This document shows positions 47,001-55,400 of a stretch of DNA of 64,000 bases, piece by piece. Where the stretch lies: contig CAJQUW010009257.1 in assembly GCA_907163375.1 (NCBI GenBank), forward strand, positions 248,001 to 312,000, given 5' to 3'. The DNA is from Prostheceraeus crozeri (Eukaryota; Platyhelminthes; Polycladida; Euryleptidae). The translations under genes were made by a program, and so were the position numbers. The first letter of the stretch is position 1, and each line of letters opens with the position of its first letter. The notes beneath the pieces are model-generated. The model had not been told where the DNA came from. It was given only the letters and a program-made list of their open reading frames with translations, and did not search any database.

Positions 47001-47538
47001 CTGGGAATAAATTATCGTCAGTTACTGTAACATCTACAGGTCTGTCTGTCATAATTGGCGTAAACACACTAGCTCCCATGAGATCATTACCGAGTAACAA
47101 ATGAATTCCCTGAATAGGTAACTCATTGATAACACCGACTTTTATCGGTCCATTGATAAGATCAGATTTCACGTGCAGTTTGTGCAGAGGCACTGAAACG
47201 CGCCCCGTAACACCTTTTATGGGAACTGTTGACTGAAGGAAAGTATTATCGGACACAGGAACAACTCCTTCAACAAGTAATGACTGATAGCAGGCTGAGT
47301 CTCGCCATATCTTTATGGGAATTTGACTATTTGTGTCAATACCTATGGAACCAAACGTGGTAAAGGCTTTTTCACCTTGCTCAATTAATAATTCCTCACT
47401 ATTTTTTGACACTTGTAATTCCTTAGCATCTTTCGATTTCTGAAACTCAGTACTTTTATTATGATCAGTTATTGTAATTGCAACTTGTTTACTGGAAGAT
47501 CTTTCTTCCTTACGTTTGAGAACCCAACAGTCAGTCAC
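44062..47538 (-). CDS. pol: Gmr1-like Pol polyprotein: protease, integrase, RT, RNase H
   Basis: An intact 1158-codon frame supplying all enzymes of the retrotransposon. The protease has the active-site D-S-A at residues 80-82 and an LLLGNDLMG box at 147-155. Integrase has a HHCC finger (H304, H311, C338-C344), catalytic D375, D434 and E470 (35 residues between the last two), and a GPY/F-like end near 608-640 (YYGPCLI). The RT spans about 735-935, with CTDYRKLNALT, LDLMKGFWQV, MAFGMRNSAATFQRL and YLDD at 891-894. RNase H follows with D1040, E1079 or E1081, and D1108. Integrase standing before RT is the copia order, but RT and integrase motifs are Ty3/gypsy-like. The frame's first residues (TDC) supply the last Cys of the Gag zinc knuckle, so gag and pol were one frame before the hAT insertion. 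The ATG at 47538 is therefore not the native start. Confidence 0.92.
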   Translation of the reverse strand: MTDCWVLKRKEERSSSKQVAITITDHNKSTEFQKSKDAKELQVSKNSEELLIEQGEKAFTTFGSIGIDTNSQIPIKIWRDSACYQSLLVEGVVPVSDNTFLQSTVPIKGVTGRVSVPLHKLHVKSDLINGPIKVGVINELPIQGIHLLLGNDLMGASVFTPIMTDRPVDVTVTDDNLFPACAVTRSKAKEMVNNNDQIDLSETFLFDTDVKGTKRCLVLENDSVNLKLDRETLVKDQKSDNSLQKLFNLAETADTEKVPSYSLKDDVLVRKWRPIDAPADEDWKVINQIVVPTPYRKEIISLAHDHPMAGHLGVRKTRFRIMKHFFWPGIMSDVSNYCKSCDTCQIVGKPNSKPEKAPLQPIPAFDEPFSRVIIDCVGPLPKCKRGFQYLLTIMCSATRFSEAIPLRNITARTVIDALIKFFSLFGLPRTVQSDQGSNFTSKVFKQVLYELNITHSVSSAYHPQSQGALERFHQTLKNMLRTYCHENDRNWSQGVPLVLFAARETVQESLGFSPFDLVFGHEARGPLKMLKETWLKTDHAESSSLLEYVSDFRKRLHEVRDLARKNLAESQKKMKFRYDKSSSERRFSPGDKVLVYLPIQGDPLKARYYGPCLIKQKLSNLDYVVETPERKKKSRVCHINMLKKYHERDLESEPKPVQVLAKSEITDIPQYDKEDFTDIIPPLKLDNSIILSDLDNYLSHLEDNKKCDIISLIEKYKDLFSNSPKVTNLIMHDVETNNAKPIRQHPYRVNFEKMKLMKQEIQYMIENDIIEPSTSEWSSPCILVPKSDGSSRYCTDYRKLNALTVPDNFPMARIDDCIDMIGNAQYISKLDLMKGFWQVPLTDRAKRCSAFATPDGLWQYRVMAFGMRNSAATFQRLVSQIINGLEGCAAYLDDLVIFSSSWDNHVNQIENLMIRLNSANLTINLKKCEFGKALVQYLGHEVGYGSVKPIESKVESICNFTRPTTKRELRRFLGMAGFYRRFCRNFSQVASPLTNLTSAKVKFLWTDECEKSFQNIKMLLTSPPVLKSPDMKKPFILTVDASDLGVGAILSQNHNEVDHPVSYFSKKFDRHQKRYSTIEKEAYGLISALKHFSVYLSNTAFRTVVLTDHNPIVFMDKMKDRNMRILRWSLSIQDFDLDIKHIRGRDNVVADCLSRACL

Positions 47539-47546
47539 ACGGTGAC

Positions 47547-49530
47547 CAGTGGCGTATCCAAGGGGGGGACACGGGGGAATGTCCCCCCCCCTCTGAGAGA
47601 TATGATTTTAACACATGAAGAAGAAGGAATAAGGAGTGCACAATCAAACATACATTCTCACATTCTTGAGTTAGTGCTTGATTTGGAGCTTGATCTTGTG
47701 GAGTCTTGTGTCAGATTGTGACGTTGCTTCGATAGCCATTGCCGATAGCGCCGAAAGCCGATAACACAAAAACAAACCAGCAGTGGCGCAGCGTGCGTAC
47801 TTGTTCCACGTATTCAGTGAATACCTGAATATATTCCACTGTGTACTGTTAACTTAATGAATCATATCTATTAATAAATAGCTTTTTGTTTTAAATAATT
47901 TTGGTCTTTTGAAAAACAAAAAAAAAAAAAAGAAATCTCATTTATTATTAATACAGAATTGATTTAAAGGCTCATTAATTGCATCAATCAATAGCTATTT
48001 GGTCTTTGTATGTCTTTGTCTTTCTTTTTCTTTTCCTTTGCTCTAAACTTTCCGAACGTGTTCCATCACCATGTCCTTGATTTCAATCACCCTCCTCGAC
48101 AGTTTCTTTGTTCTTCTATCTCATTCTTATAGCATTTTATTGACTTGACCATCTGAAACTATGACTGTGAGTATTCCAATCGTTGAATGAATTCTCATCT
48201 ATTCATTCGTAATATAACATCATTCATAGGATAATCGTGTTACAATTCACTCAATTCGGACTCACAAGACAATAACTTTTTTCGAACCCCAGCCTAAGAA
48301 ATTCATTTTGTGGCAGGCCATGGAAGAAGTTCAACATGTAACTGACATCTTCAGGTCTTGGGAAACTGACATCTTCAGGGTCATAATGAATTACGCAGAA
48401 GCGATACAGCTGAATCCTGCAGATTCATTCGAAAGCTGCAGAAAGATTCAAAGACGAACGACTGACATCAAAGGCGATCGAAAACGTTCGACCGAAATCA
48501 AAATAATCGAAATCGATCTGATTATTACAGAAAAGCTACATGGTTTCCTTTGGTTGATGCAATCATCTCACAGTATCACGAACGTTCTTCAGTATCCTTT
48601 CAAAAACTGCCCTATCTATGTCAAACTTCAAACCAGATCGAGTTGCCGATGTCATGCAAATAAGATATGACTTCATATATTGAAAATAATAAACTGTAAC
48701 TTGAATTCTAAGAATGGAATCGTTGATGGAATTAACGATATGGCAGCGAAAAATGAATTCAATTCCTAAACAAATCGCGAATGATGGCATTCTTGTGGAA
48801 GTCCTGAATTCCCTATCGCTGATTAAGTCCCTAATATTGTAATTCTTGAAAAGTTACCTAATATCTCCCAGTAACTCGCAGTGCTTCAGAGCGGTCGTTC
48901 CAGCTTCATCTTTCAAAGTAAAACGTACCTCCGATCAAGGAATGAGTGAAGCAACAATCGTCAATTGACTTTGCTGGCATACACAAACACATAGGATGAC
49001 TTTGCTGGCAATACACCAAGACATTCCAATGGAGGAAAGACACTCACGACTCAAATTGTAATTATAATACTTTAACTTAAAAGCTTCACGTCGTAAATTA
49101 AATTGTAATACGTTAAGTGAAAAAAACGTTTTTTGCTCGTAAAAGTATATTGGTAAAGCCAAAAATATTTTGTTTTTTTTAGCTCAGGTTCTGATAAAAA
49201 GATTCTTGCATCTGAGATATATTGTAGAATACATGTAACACTGTCACGATAATATAACTGTTGTTTACAGAAGATGCTACGTGTACCAATATTACTGTTG
49301 AAATCAATTTTATTTATTACGGGTATATAAATGTGGGTTCATAAAAAATCAGGATTAGCGAAAATGATTATGAAAAATGAGATTAAATTAATCGAAATAT
49401 TTACGCGAAAATGAATAAATAATTATGATTATTATATTTATTTATATTAAATATGCTGATGCTTCTATGTAGGCCAAAAAATCTATTATTAATTTTGTAC
49501 CCCCCCTTTAATCTTCGGTGATACGCCCTG
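47547..49530. mobile_element. hAT-type element, 1984 bp, nested in the LTR retrotransposon
   Basis: An exact 8-bp target duplication ACGGTGAC lies at 47539-47546 and 49531-49538. The left end reads CAGTGGCGTATCCAAGGGGG and the right end, inward, CAGGGCGTATCACCGAAGAT. Both are hAT-like and near a G-rich tract. The interior has a poly-A run at about 47920-47933 and a 120-codon plus-strand frame (48308-48670) without any recognised domain. No transposase core was seen, so it is non-autonomous or strongly decayed. It is the youngest layer of the nest. Confidence 0.85.
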
Positions 49531-50544
49531 ACGGTGACCTCTCTTTTTGCAATATTTGCATTCTATTGCTTTTCCTGTCAGTTTCTTTATATCACTCACA
49601 ACAGGTGGTGATGTAATAATTTCGTGTTCCCCTTTATTGAAAATTTTCTGGGGCTTCTGGTCTGCCAATTTGTGAGTCAAATCATACTGATCTGCCGCTC
49701 TTGCGGCATCTTGCAGACTAGTTAAATTTCTCTCATTGAGATACGCTCTGATGTTGGTTCCAGTACAATTTTTGAACTGCTCTATAAGGATAATCTGTCT
49801 TAAAGAATCAAATGTTTGAACATTTGCTGAAGAGCACCATTTATCAAAAAGAATTTCTTGCTCTTTTGCGAAATCGAGATAACTACTTCCTACATCTTTT
49901 CTTTTGTTTCTGAATTTTTGACGATAGGCTTCAGGAACCTTTTCGTAAGCTTGTAGTATCTCTAATTTTACGACATCATAATCCTTAGCGCTGAAATCTG
50001 ACAACGCAACGTAGACTTTTTGAGCCTTTCCAGTGAGAGCTGTCTGTAGCAATAAGGGCCATTTTTCTTTTGGCCATTTTGAAGCAATAGCTACACGTTC
50101 AAAATTTTGGAAAAATATTTCAACGTCATTTTCGTTAAATTTAGGAACCAATCGAATTTGTGTAGCCAAATCTACATCAGAATTTTTAGAAGCGTATGCG
50201 TGTTCGAGTCTCAGTTTTTCCAATGTTAATTGCTGCTGCATTTTCATTTCCTCAAGTTTCAATTTAAACTCTTGCTCAATACGAATTTTTTCAAGTTCAA
50301 GAATATGCCTTTCATTTTTGCTTTGATCGGAATCGTTAGTAGTGCTACTGTTTTCTGAATTTGTTTCGCCAATATTGAAATGAGTCATTAAAGCGTTAAT
50401 AATCATGTCTTTGCGCATCGATACGGTTACTTCAATGTCAAAATGTTTACTAACTTCAATTAATCGAGCCTTAGTACAAGACCTAATCTGATCGACAGTA
50501 GGATTTTCTTGAATTTGTTTGATTAACTCTTCAACAGAATCCAT
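49489..50544 (-). CDS. gag: Gag polyprotein of the Gmr1-like element, truncated by the hAT insertion
   Basis: The structural protein of the retrotransposon starts at ATG 50544, about 140 bp downstream of the primer-binding site. Residues about 80-120 are a charged coiled coil (ELEKIRIEQEFKLKLEEMKM). A capsid-like region follows (LVPKFNENDVEIFFQNFERVA, then a block with FAKEQEILFDKWC). The C-terminus has CKYCKKRGH, the first three ligands of a CCHC knuckle. Native coding ends at the hAT boundary (49531). The last 14 codons to 49489 come from the hAT end and are spurious. The fourth ligand lies in the Pol frame at 47530-47532, in phase across the insertion. The current product lacks a complete knuckle and its link to Pol. 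Confidence 0.88.
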   Translation of the reverse strand: MDSVEELIKQIQENPTVDQIRSCTKARLIEVSKHFDIEVTVSMRKDMIINALMTHFNIGETNSENSSTTNDSDQSKNERHILELEKIRIEQEFKLKLEEMKMQQQLTLEKLRLEHAYASKNSDVDLATQIRLVPKFNENDVEIFFQNFERVAIASKWPKEKWPLLLQTALTGKAQKVYVALSDFSAKDYDVVKLEILQAYEKVPEAYRQKFRNKRKDVGSSYLDFAKEQEILFDKWCSSANVQTFDSLRQIILIEQFKNCTGTNIRAYLNERNLTSLQDAARAADQYDLTHKLADQKPQKIFNKGEHEIITSPPVVSDIKKLTGKAIECKYCKKRGHRQGVSPKIKGGVQN

Positions 50545-50683
50545 TTTTAAGGATGTTAGTAAAAATACACTTAGAAGCGAGAGTAATTTCTTAAGTTACA
50601 AACTTGACGCAACTGACGAATGATATAAACTTAAAATACTAATAGCTTACTCAAACACTACCACGCTCAGGACTATCGATCCT

Positions 50684-50701
50684 ATCCCGGCTGAGCCCCC
50701 A
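50684..50701 (-). promoter_or_regulatory. Primer-binding site, tRNA-Pro-like
   Basis: In element orientation TGGGGGCTCAGCCGGGAT starts four bases after the 5' LTR. It ends complementary to a tRNA CCA terminus and differs from the known tRNA-Pro primer site (TGGGGGCTCGTCCGGGAT) at two positions. The primer identity is inferred. Confidence 0.65.
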
Positions 50702-50705
50702 ATTA

Positions 50706-51227
50706 TGTTATGACTTATACTTTTATTGAAGGACAAAAACATACGTTCCCCGATGACAGGGTCCAGTGGTACAAGCAATAACACAAAGCAGCCCTTAAAA
50801 GGGCAAGTTAGGCGTTCACAGTTCGTAATGCAGCGACAGTTCGGTACTTGACAGCAGCAGGCTTGACTGAGACAACGGGAGAGAGAATGAGAGCGCGCCG
50901 GTCCTCCAGGGCCAGTTTGTGCGCTGGGCGTGTTGGTGCGTCTTGGCTTGTCGGCGTTGCCGCTCAATCAGCCACGCTAAGAGAAATACGCCGGTTCTCG
51001 TCTCACGATACGCTAGATTTTGGGCGTCGAGCGCTCTTGGCCGGCGTTTTTAAAGTCAGTTGAGAGGGCAACAATCAATGTCATCACAGTGTCTTTCGTT
51101 GCGGCATGGGCAAGGCTCCGCGCGCGGGAGTATGGAGAGGAAACTTCACTTGTCCTTCGTTGCGGTAGGTAAAAATGATGACGCAGCAGATAATTGAAAG
51201 GAGAGAGAGAAATGAGAATGCGTCACA
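50706..51227 (-). repeat. 5' LTR (522 bp)
   Basis: The same length and sequence as the 43309-43830 LTR, beginning TGTTATGACTT and ending GCGTCACA on the plus strand, then GTAT. In element orientation it would drive transcription toward gag. I see no clear TATA box. Confidence 0.92.
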
Positions 51228-52026
51228 GTATTTTCAATTAGAAGAACCACGAGCGAATTTTTCACAAACATGCAGCTCCTTCGTTAATTTCAAATTAAGT
51301 CGGTAGTCTCTTTCAGACCGCTAACTAATTCTAACATAAACATACATTGCCCAAGTTTATGCACATAACAAGTCAATAACATGCATATTATCGTCGTGAA
51401 GCACTATATCATGGCTCCATTCACACCGAGTAGCCTATATTAATATGAAAATTCAACTATCTGTAATTAATATTCTGACCTTTATCATTCAAGCCCCCTT
51501 CTTGACTTATATACTTGTTATATAAGCCTTATCTATCTACGCAATGTACGCCTATCGCTTTACACAATGAAAAATATGGATACAAAACGTGAGAAAATAA
51601 AATAGAAGTGCAGCCAGACTTCAAAATTCTATTCTGAATCTCAATCCGGACGCATAGAAGAAGGGCTAAAACCCGAACTTCTAGATGGGCTGCGTTTGAC
51701 ATATTTGCAAGCCCCTTGCTAATCCTAATGTTGGTTTAGAGATTGTGATAAGTTTGAGACTTATTCAGTGACAAAAATTTGAGAGGATGACATCCACACT
51801 TGTCTTCCGATATTCCAATAGACTTCGGTGTCAAATTTCTTATCTCTAGTATAAACAGCTTCTTGTTAACCCCACGCCGTTAATGAGCTGCATTGTAAGT
51901 GGGACCAAAACACATGTTTGTTGATTGTAACTGTCATTGCCCTGTCGGTGGATTTTACAGAGAAGCATAAAGCACTGGAGAGAATGAATGATAAAACTGA
52001 CGTAGCACAGGAGAGAATGCACCCAT
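51228..52026. other. PiggyBac interior, right end region
   Basis: An AT-rich stretch between the LTR element and the right terminus of the piggyBac. No gene was recognised. Confidence 0.4.
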
Positions 52027-52042
52027 GGCTAGTATACTTACC
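52027..52042. repeat. Subterminal palindrome at right piggyBac end
   Basis: GGCTAGTATACTTACC is a diverged copy of the left-end palindrome GGTAAGTTAACTTACC, placed 16 bp inside the right terminus. Unequal spacing at the two ends is common in piggyBac elements. Confidence 0.55.
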
Positions 52043-52058
52043 ATCAGCAGCGAAAGGG

Positions 52059-52165
52059 TTAAAAGTTCTGGCAGTCTCTTCAACACTATGATGCTTAACA
52101 AAATCTATAGCTGCAGTTTTCTCACAGATCGTGTACTGTCTTCGCTTTGCTGACATCACTGTCAC
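52059..52165 (-). pseudogene. Pogo-type transposase, N-terminal piece
   Basis: From the ATG at 52156 (or 52165) the frame reads SAKRRQYTICEKTAAIDFVK and EETARTF, an N-terminal HTH of pogo/CENP-B-type transposases, until the TTAA at 52059-52062. The continuation lies 17 kb away at 34963 on the same strand and in the same phase. Confidence 0.85.
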
Positions 52166-52430
52166 CCCTTACTGTCCAGAATGAAATGATGCCCATCTCA
52201 TTCGTAAGGCAAGACATGAGAACAAATGAGTCATCAGTTAATCAAGTTGACGACAGTATCCATGTTACGACCTGCGACTGCATACTGCATTACAATGAAT
52301 AAAACTTTTCTATTTATACCCGGCTTCTATTGGAGGCCCGGCTTCTATTTTTTCTAGTACCGTTTACCCCGGCTTCTATTGGAGGCCGACTACTATTAGA
52401 GGCTCGGCTTCAAAAAGAGTAAATACGGTA

Positions 52431-55400
52431 CTCTTATTTACAACTGCGTTTTGCAAAGCATTTGAAAACGTAGAATGTAGACTATTATTTGTTGCAATTT
52501 GGACGTTGTTTTTAGACATATATAAAATTTCTTGATTCATTACTAAAATGCGTTTTAGTTCTGAAATTACTAAAAAGGGACAATGAAAGGGAATATTTGT
52601 TGCTCGCTTACAAATATTTTCAAATTCATGCAATATCAGCTGATTTTCACTGGCTTCGCTGTACACAAAGTAAAAATGCGTCTATTTCTTATCTAGCCCT
52701 TTATAATATCAAATATCTTTGGACAGGCTACATATGTAGTCTGCTGGGGGGGGGGAACATGTGAAATTACATGATAGTTTGTTTAAATCAACAAAATTGG
52801 TTGGAAATATTCATAGCAAATGGTAGCGGGAGTTCTTTGGACATGAGATTTTGTTGAAATTGGAGCTGAACATCATGATTTATATTGAAATGCAACTCAC
52901 AGAACTACATGCCGCATGTTGTCTGGTGATCTGATGAAGGTTAAGGAAACAGACCCCTACTTTCCTCTGATTATTCACCATAAATGATATTTGTAATACT
53001 AATAATTTCAAATTATTTTATCTAAAGACAATTAAGTAAAAAAGGTAAAATCGAATCCACTCACGTTGTATGGAGCAATGCTGTTCTTGAATATTCTCGT
53101 TGTTAGAATAATGCGCAATGAGCGTGGAAAATTTGCTAAATTTATTAATTAAAAAATAATTTAATTATTATTATAAATACACCACGATCATGACACTTCA
53201 GACTTCAGCTTTCCCCCTCAAAATATAGCTCTTGGTAGTCTCGTGATGCAGTTTAAGAATCTAAATAAGACAATCTCAGCCTAGATGTGCATCATACCAT
53301 CACGTCCTTCGTGTCAATGTAAATTTATCCATTTCGAGAATCTTCCAAATATTATGCTAGCAATGCGAATGAATGCATGCCTGATATACTTATACAGATG
53401 TAGAAATTCAATATCATATCAACATGAATCTAGATTTTGTCTTTTTACATGATTTCACGAGATTCTGGCAATGACTCCTTCAAAGTTTGAACGTAAAATG
53501 ACTTTAGAGAAAATATTACATTTACAGCCTGAGTTCTTAGAAAATTATTTGCGAATTCTTGAAATTTCAGATGTCGGATATTTTAATTACTTGCAATTGG
53601 AATTCTGTTCTCCTGAATTTTTGGATGTCTGTTCTCTTTAAAGCGTCACAGATTTCATTAGTGAATTTGATAAAAAAGTGTGTATAATGGTGTCTGATGG
53701 TCCTCAGTGAATGGCTCGAGAGTTGTTAATAAGCTATTTCAACGGAACTGGAAATCAATTTTTGCAAAAATTGTTGGATTTGGACAATTAATTGAAATTT
53801 GAAATTTGTCTGGTTTAAAAAGCATTTCTTTCGGAGTTCCAAAAAAATAGAAGAGAAATAGATAGGCTATTTTCACCTGAGCCAGTCGATGAATGCAGCA
53901 ATGCACGAGTATACCGTTGTCATATAATTTTAAGTGGCTTAGAATGTTATTAGATTCTCATGAAATTTCAATCGTCCTCATGAGGACTGAGGTAGCGTTC
54001 TCATAAATTTGTACAAAATTCAAACAATGGTAAAGCCCTTACTAATCTAACTTTCTAATAGACTAGACAGATCAACCATAAACTAAAAATTAAAAGTATG
54101 AAATTTATAGCATGGTTTCTTTTCATCCAGTCTCAGAAAAGTAGCTCGAAAAAGTGTCACATGTCGATTTTTAAAACTCTGGGCTTCTATTTGGAGTCAA
54201 TATTTTCTCACAAAATGGATGAAAACTAAATTGATGCCCATGCACTCTGTCATCGGTTTTCTTGAAAACCACATGGTTTTTTCGAACCTTTTGGCTTCTT
54301 AAGAAAGTCATTGGTTCACAGCAAGCTTTACCAGAAAATCAAAGTTTGTATTCTTGTCCTGTGGTTCCAGCGAATTTCGGTTTACTAGTTATTGGTTTCC
54401 AAATAATTAGACTGATTTTTCTAGAAAAACAAATTTAGCTTTTGGAGCCGAAAATTTGAATTTGGCTCTAGAAAGTCAGATTTGGTTTGGTCTCTATTGG
54501 TTTTCTTGAAAATCAAATTTTATGGGTTCTCTAGACAACTAAAATTGGGTTTCCAATTCGACAAAGCAAATTTGACATTTTACTTCAACTTGGAAAAATC
54601 ACAAAAACAAGTTGCTTGAGAAACCGTTTTTTTCAGTGTAGGCTTTCAAACGGAAAAATGTGGTAATTTTCGCGTGGAAAAATGTGGAAAAAACGACTGT
54701 TGATAGAATCATTCAAGCATAACATATTTTCCAGACTGCTGCATATTTTTATTCTCACCATCATTGTTGTAACGTTGTAATGTTCGTTTACATAAATGAC
54801 TTGTACTTTCATGTTTGTGGGCAATAAGTCATAAAAAAAGCTCATAGACAATCATAAACAATGTTCACAAACAAAGTTTTTGTAGAACTCTTTTCTAGTT
54901 TTCCAGCTTCATCTCGTAATTCTACATCAATTGACGAAGGAGAATTGTCTTCATCACTGAGATCCTATATTTATAATTCTATATTTTATGCAAATTTTTG
55001 ATGAATTCTTCATGACTTTTATCAACTTGATCACTTTGACCGTCATTACAAATATAAAGAGAAACAGCTATAATGTTACATCAAAGACACATGAAAAAAT
55101 CCAAATGTTGAAAATGCTATGAAGAAATGATGGAAACTTTTTACGTGTACTTCATGGATTAACGATGTCGATACAAACTCGCATCAGTGAACTATTAGGT
55201 CTAGCCAGGCCCCAGTCATCCGCTTCGATACGTGATAATTAGAGTTTGATGTCCGTACAATATACATAGATGCCAATGCCATAAGCTCAATAATTTGAAA
55301 ATTCACTCTTACAAATCACTATTAAAATAGGTATGAGTAAATGCATGACGTTTCAAGAGTCAGCTGCTTCATTCTCAAGTGGAAAGTGAAGGACAGATTA

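Larger units (their letters stand above)
43309..51227 (-). mobile_element. Gmr1-like Ty3/gypsy LTR retrotransposon, 7919 bp including a hAT insertion
   Basis: Two direct 522-bp LTRs (TG...CA) enclose gag and pol on the minus strand. The 4-bp target duplication is GTAT (43305-43308 and 51228-51231). The primer-binding site follows the 5' LTR and a purine-rich GGAGG precedes the 3' LTR (43831-43835, minus reading). Pol has the order protease, integrase, RT, RNase H, with Ty3/gypsy-type RT and a GPY/F-like integrase end. That is the hallmark of the Gmr1 group and differs from both standard gypsy order and copia sequence. No env-like gene is present. The LTRs look identical, so the insertion is recent. 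A 1984-bp hAT-type element interrupts it between gag and pol. Confidence 0.88.
34964..52058. mobile_element. PiggyBac-type transposon, 17,095 bp including nested elements
   Basis: Both ends read CCCTTTCGCTGCTGA inward: left at 34964-34978, right as the complement ending at 52058. They are flanked by TTAA on each side (34960-34963 and 52059-52062), the piggyBac target duplication, and the CCC start is typical of that superfamily. On the minus strand the pogo transposase reading (EETARTF) leaves the right flank and resumes in frame (KVDGKQ) in the left flank. The two flanks were therefore joined before insertion. A piggyBac transposase ORF lies inside (to 41787). After subtracting the 7.9-kb LTR element the piggyBac is still about 9.2 kb, much longer than the usual 2-3 kb. 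Confidence 0.85.
33511..52428 (-). mobile_element. Pogo-type DNA transposon, split by a 17-kb nested insertion
   Basis: The left terminus reads CCGTATTTTCTCTAATTGAA from 33511 after TA 33509-33510. The right terminus, on the opposite strand, reads CCGTATTTACTCTTTTTGAA from 52428 before TA 52429-52430. Both ends continue with repeated GGCTTCTATT(A/G)GAGGCC units (33538-33620 and 52321-52410), forming subterminal repeats. Removing the internal 34964-52058 insertion with one TTAA leaves about 1.8 kb, a normal pogo length, with one transposase gene on the minus strand. TA duplication, TIR and DDD transposase all agree. Confidence 0.88.

Noticed and set aside
44062-47538. Classification as Ty1/copia because integrase precedes RT
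   Set aside because: RT (CTDYRKLN, MAFGMRNSAATFQRL, YLDD) and the GPY/F-like integrase end are Ty3/gypsy-type. The order alone is explained by the Gmr1 group.
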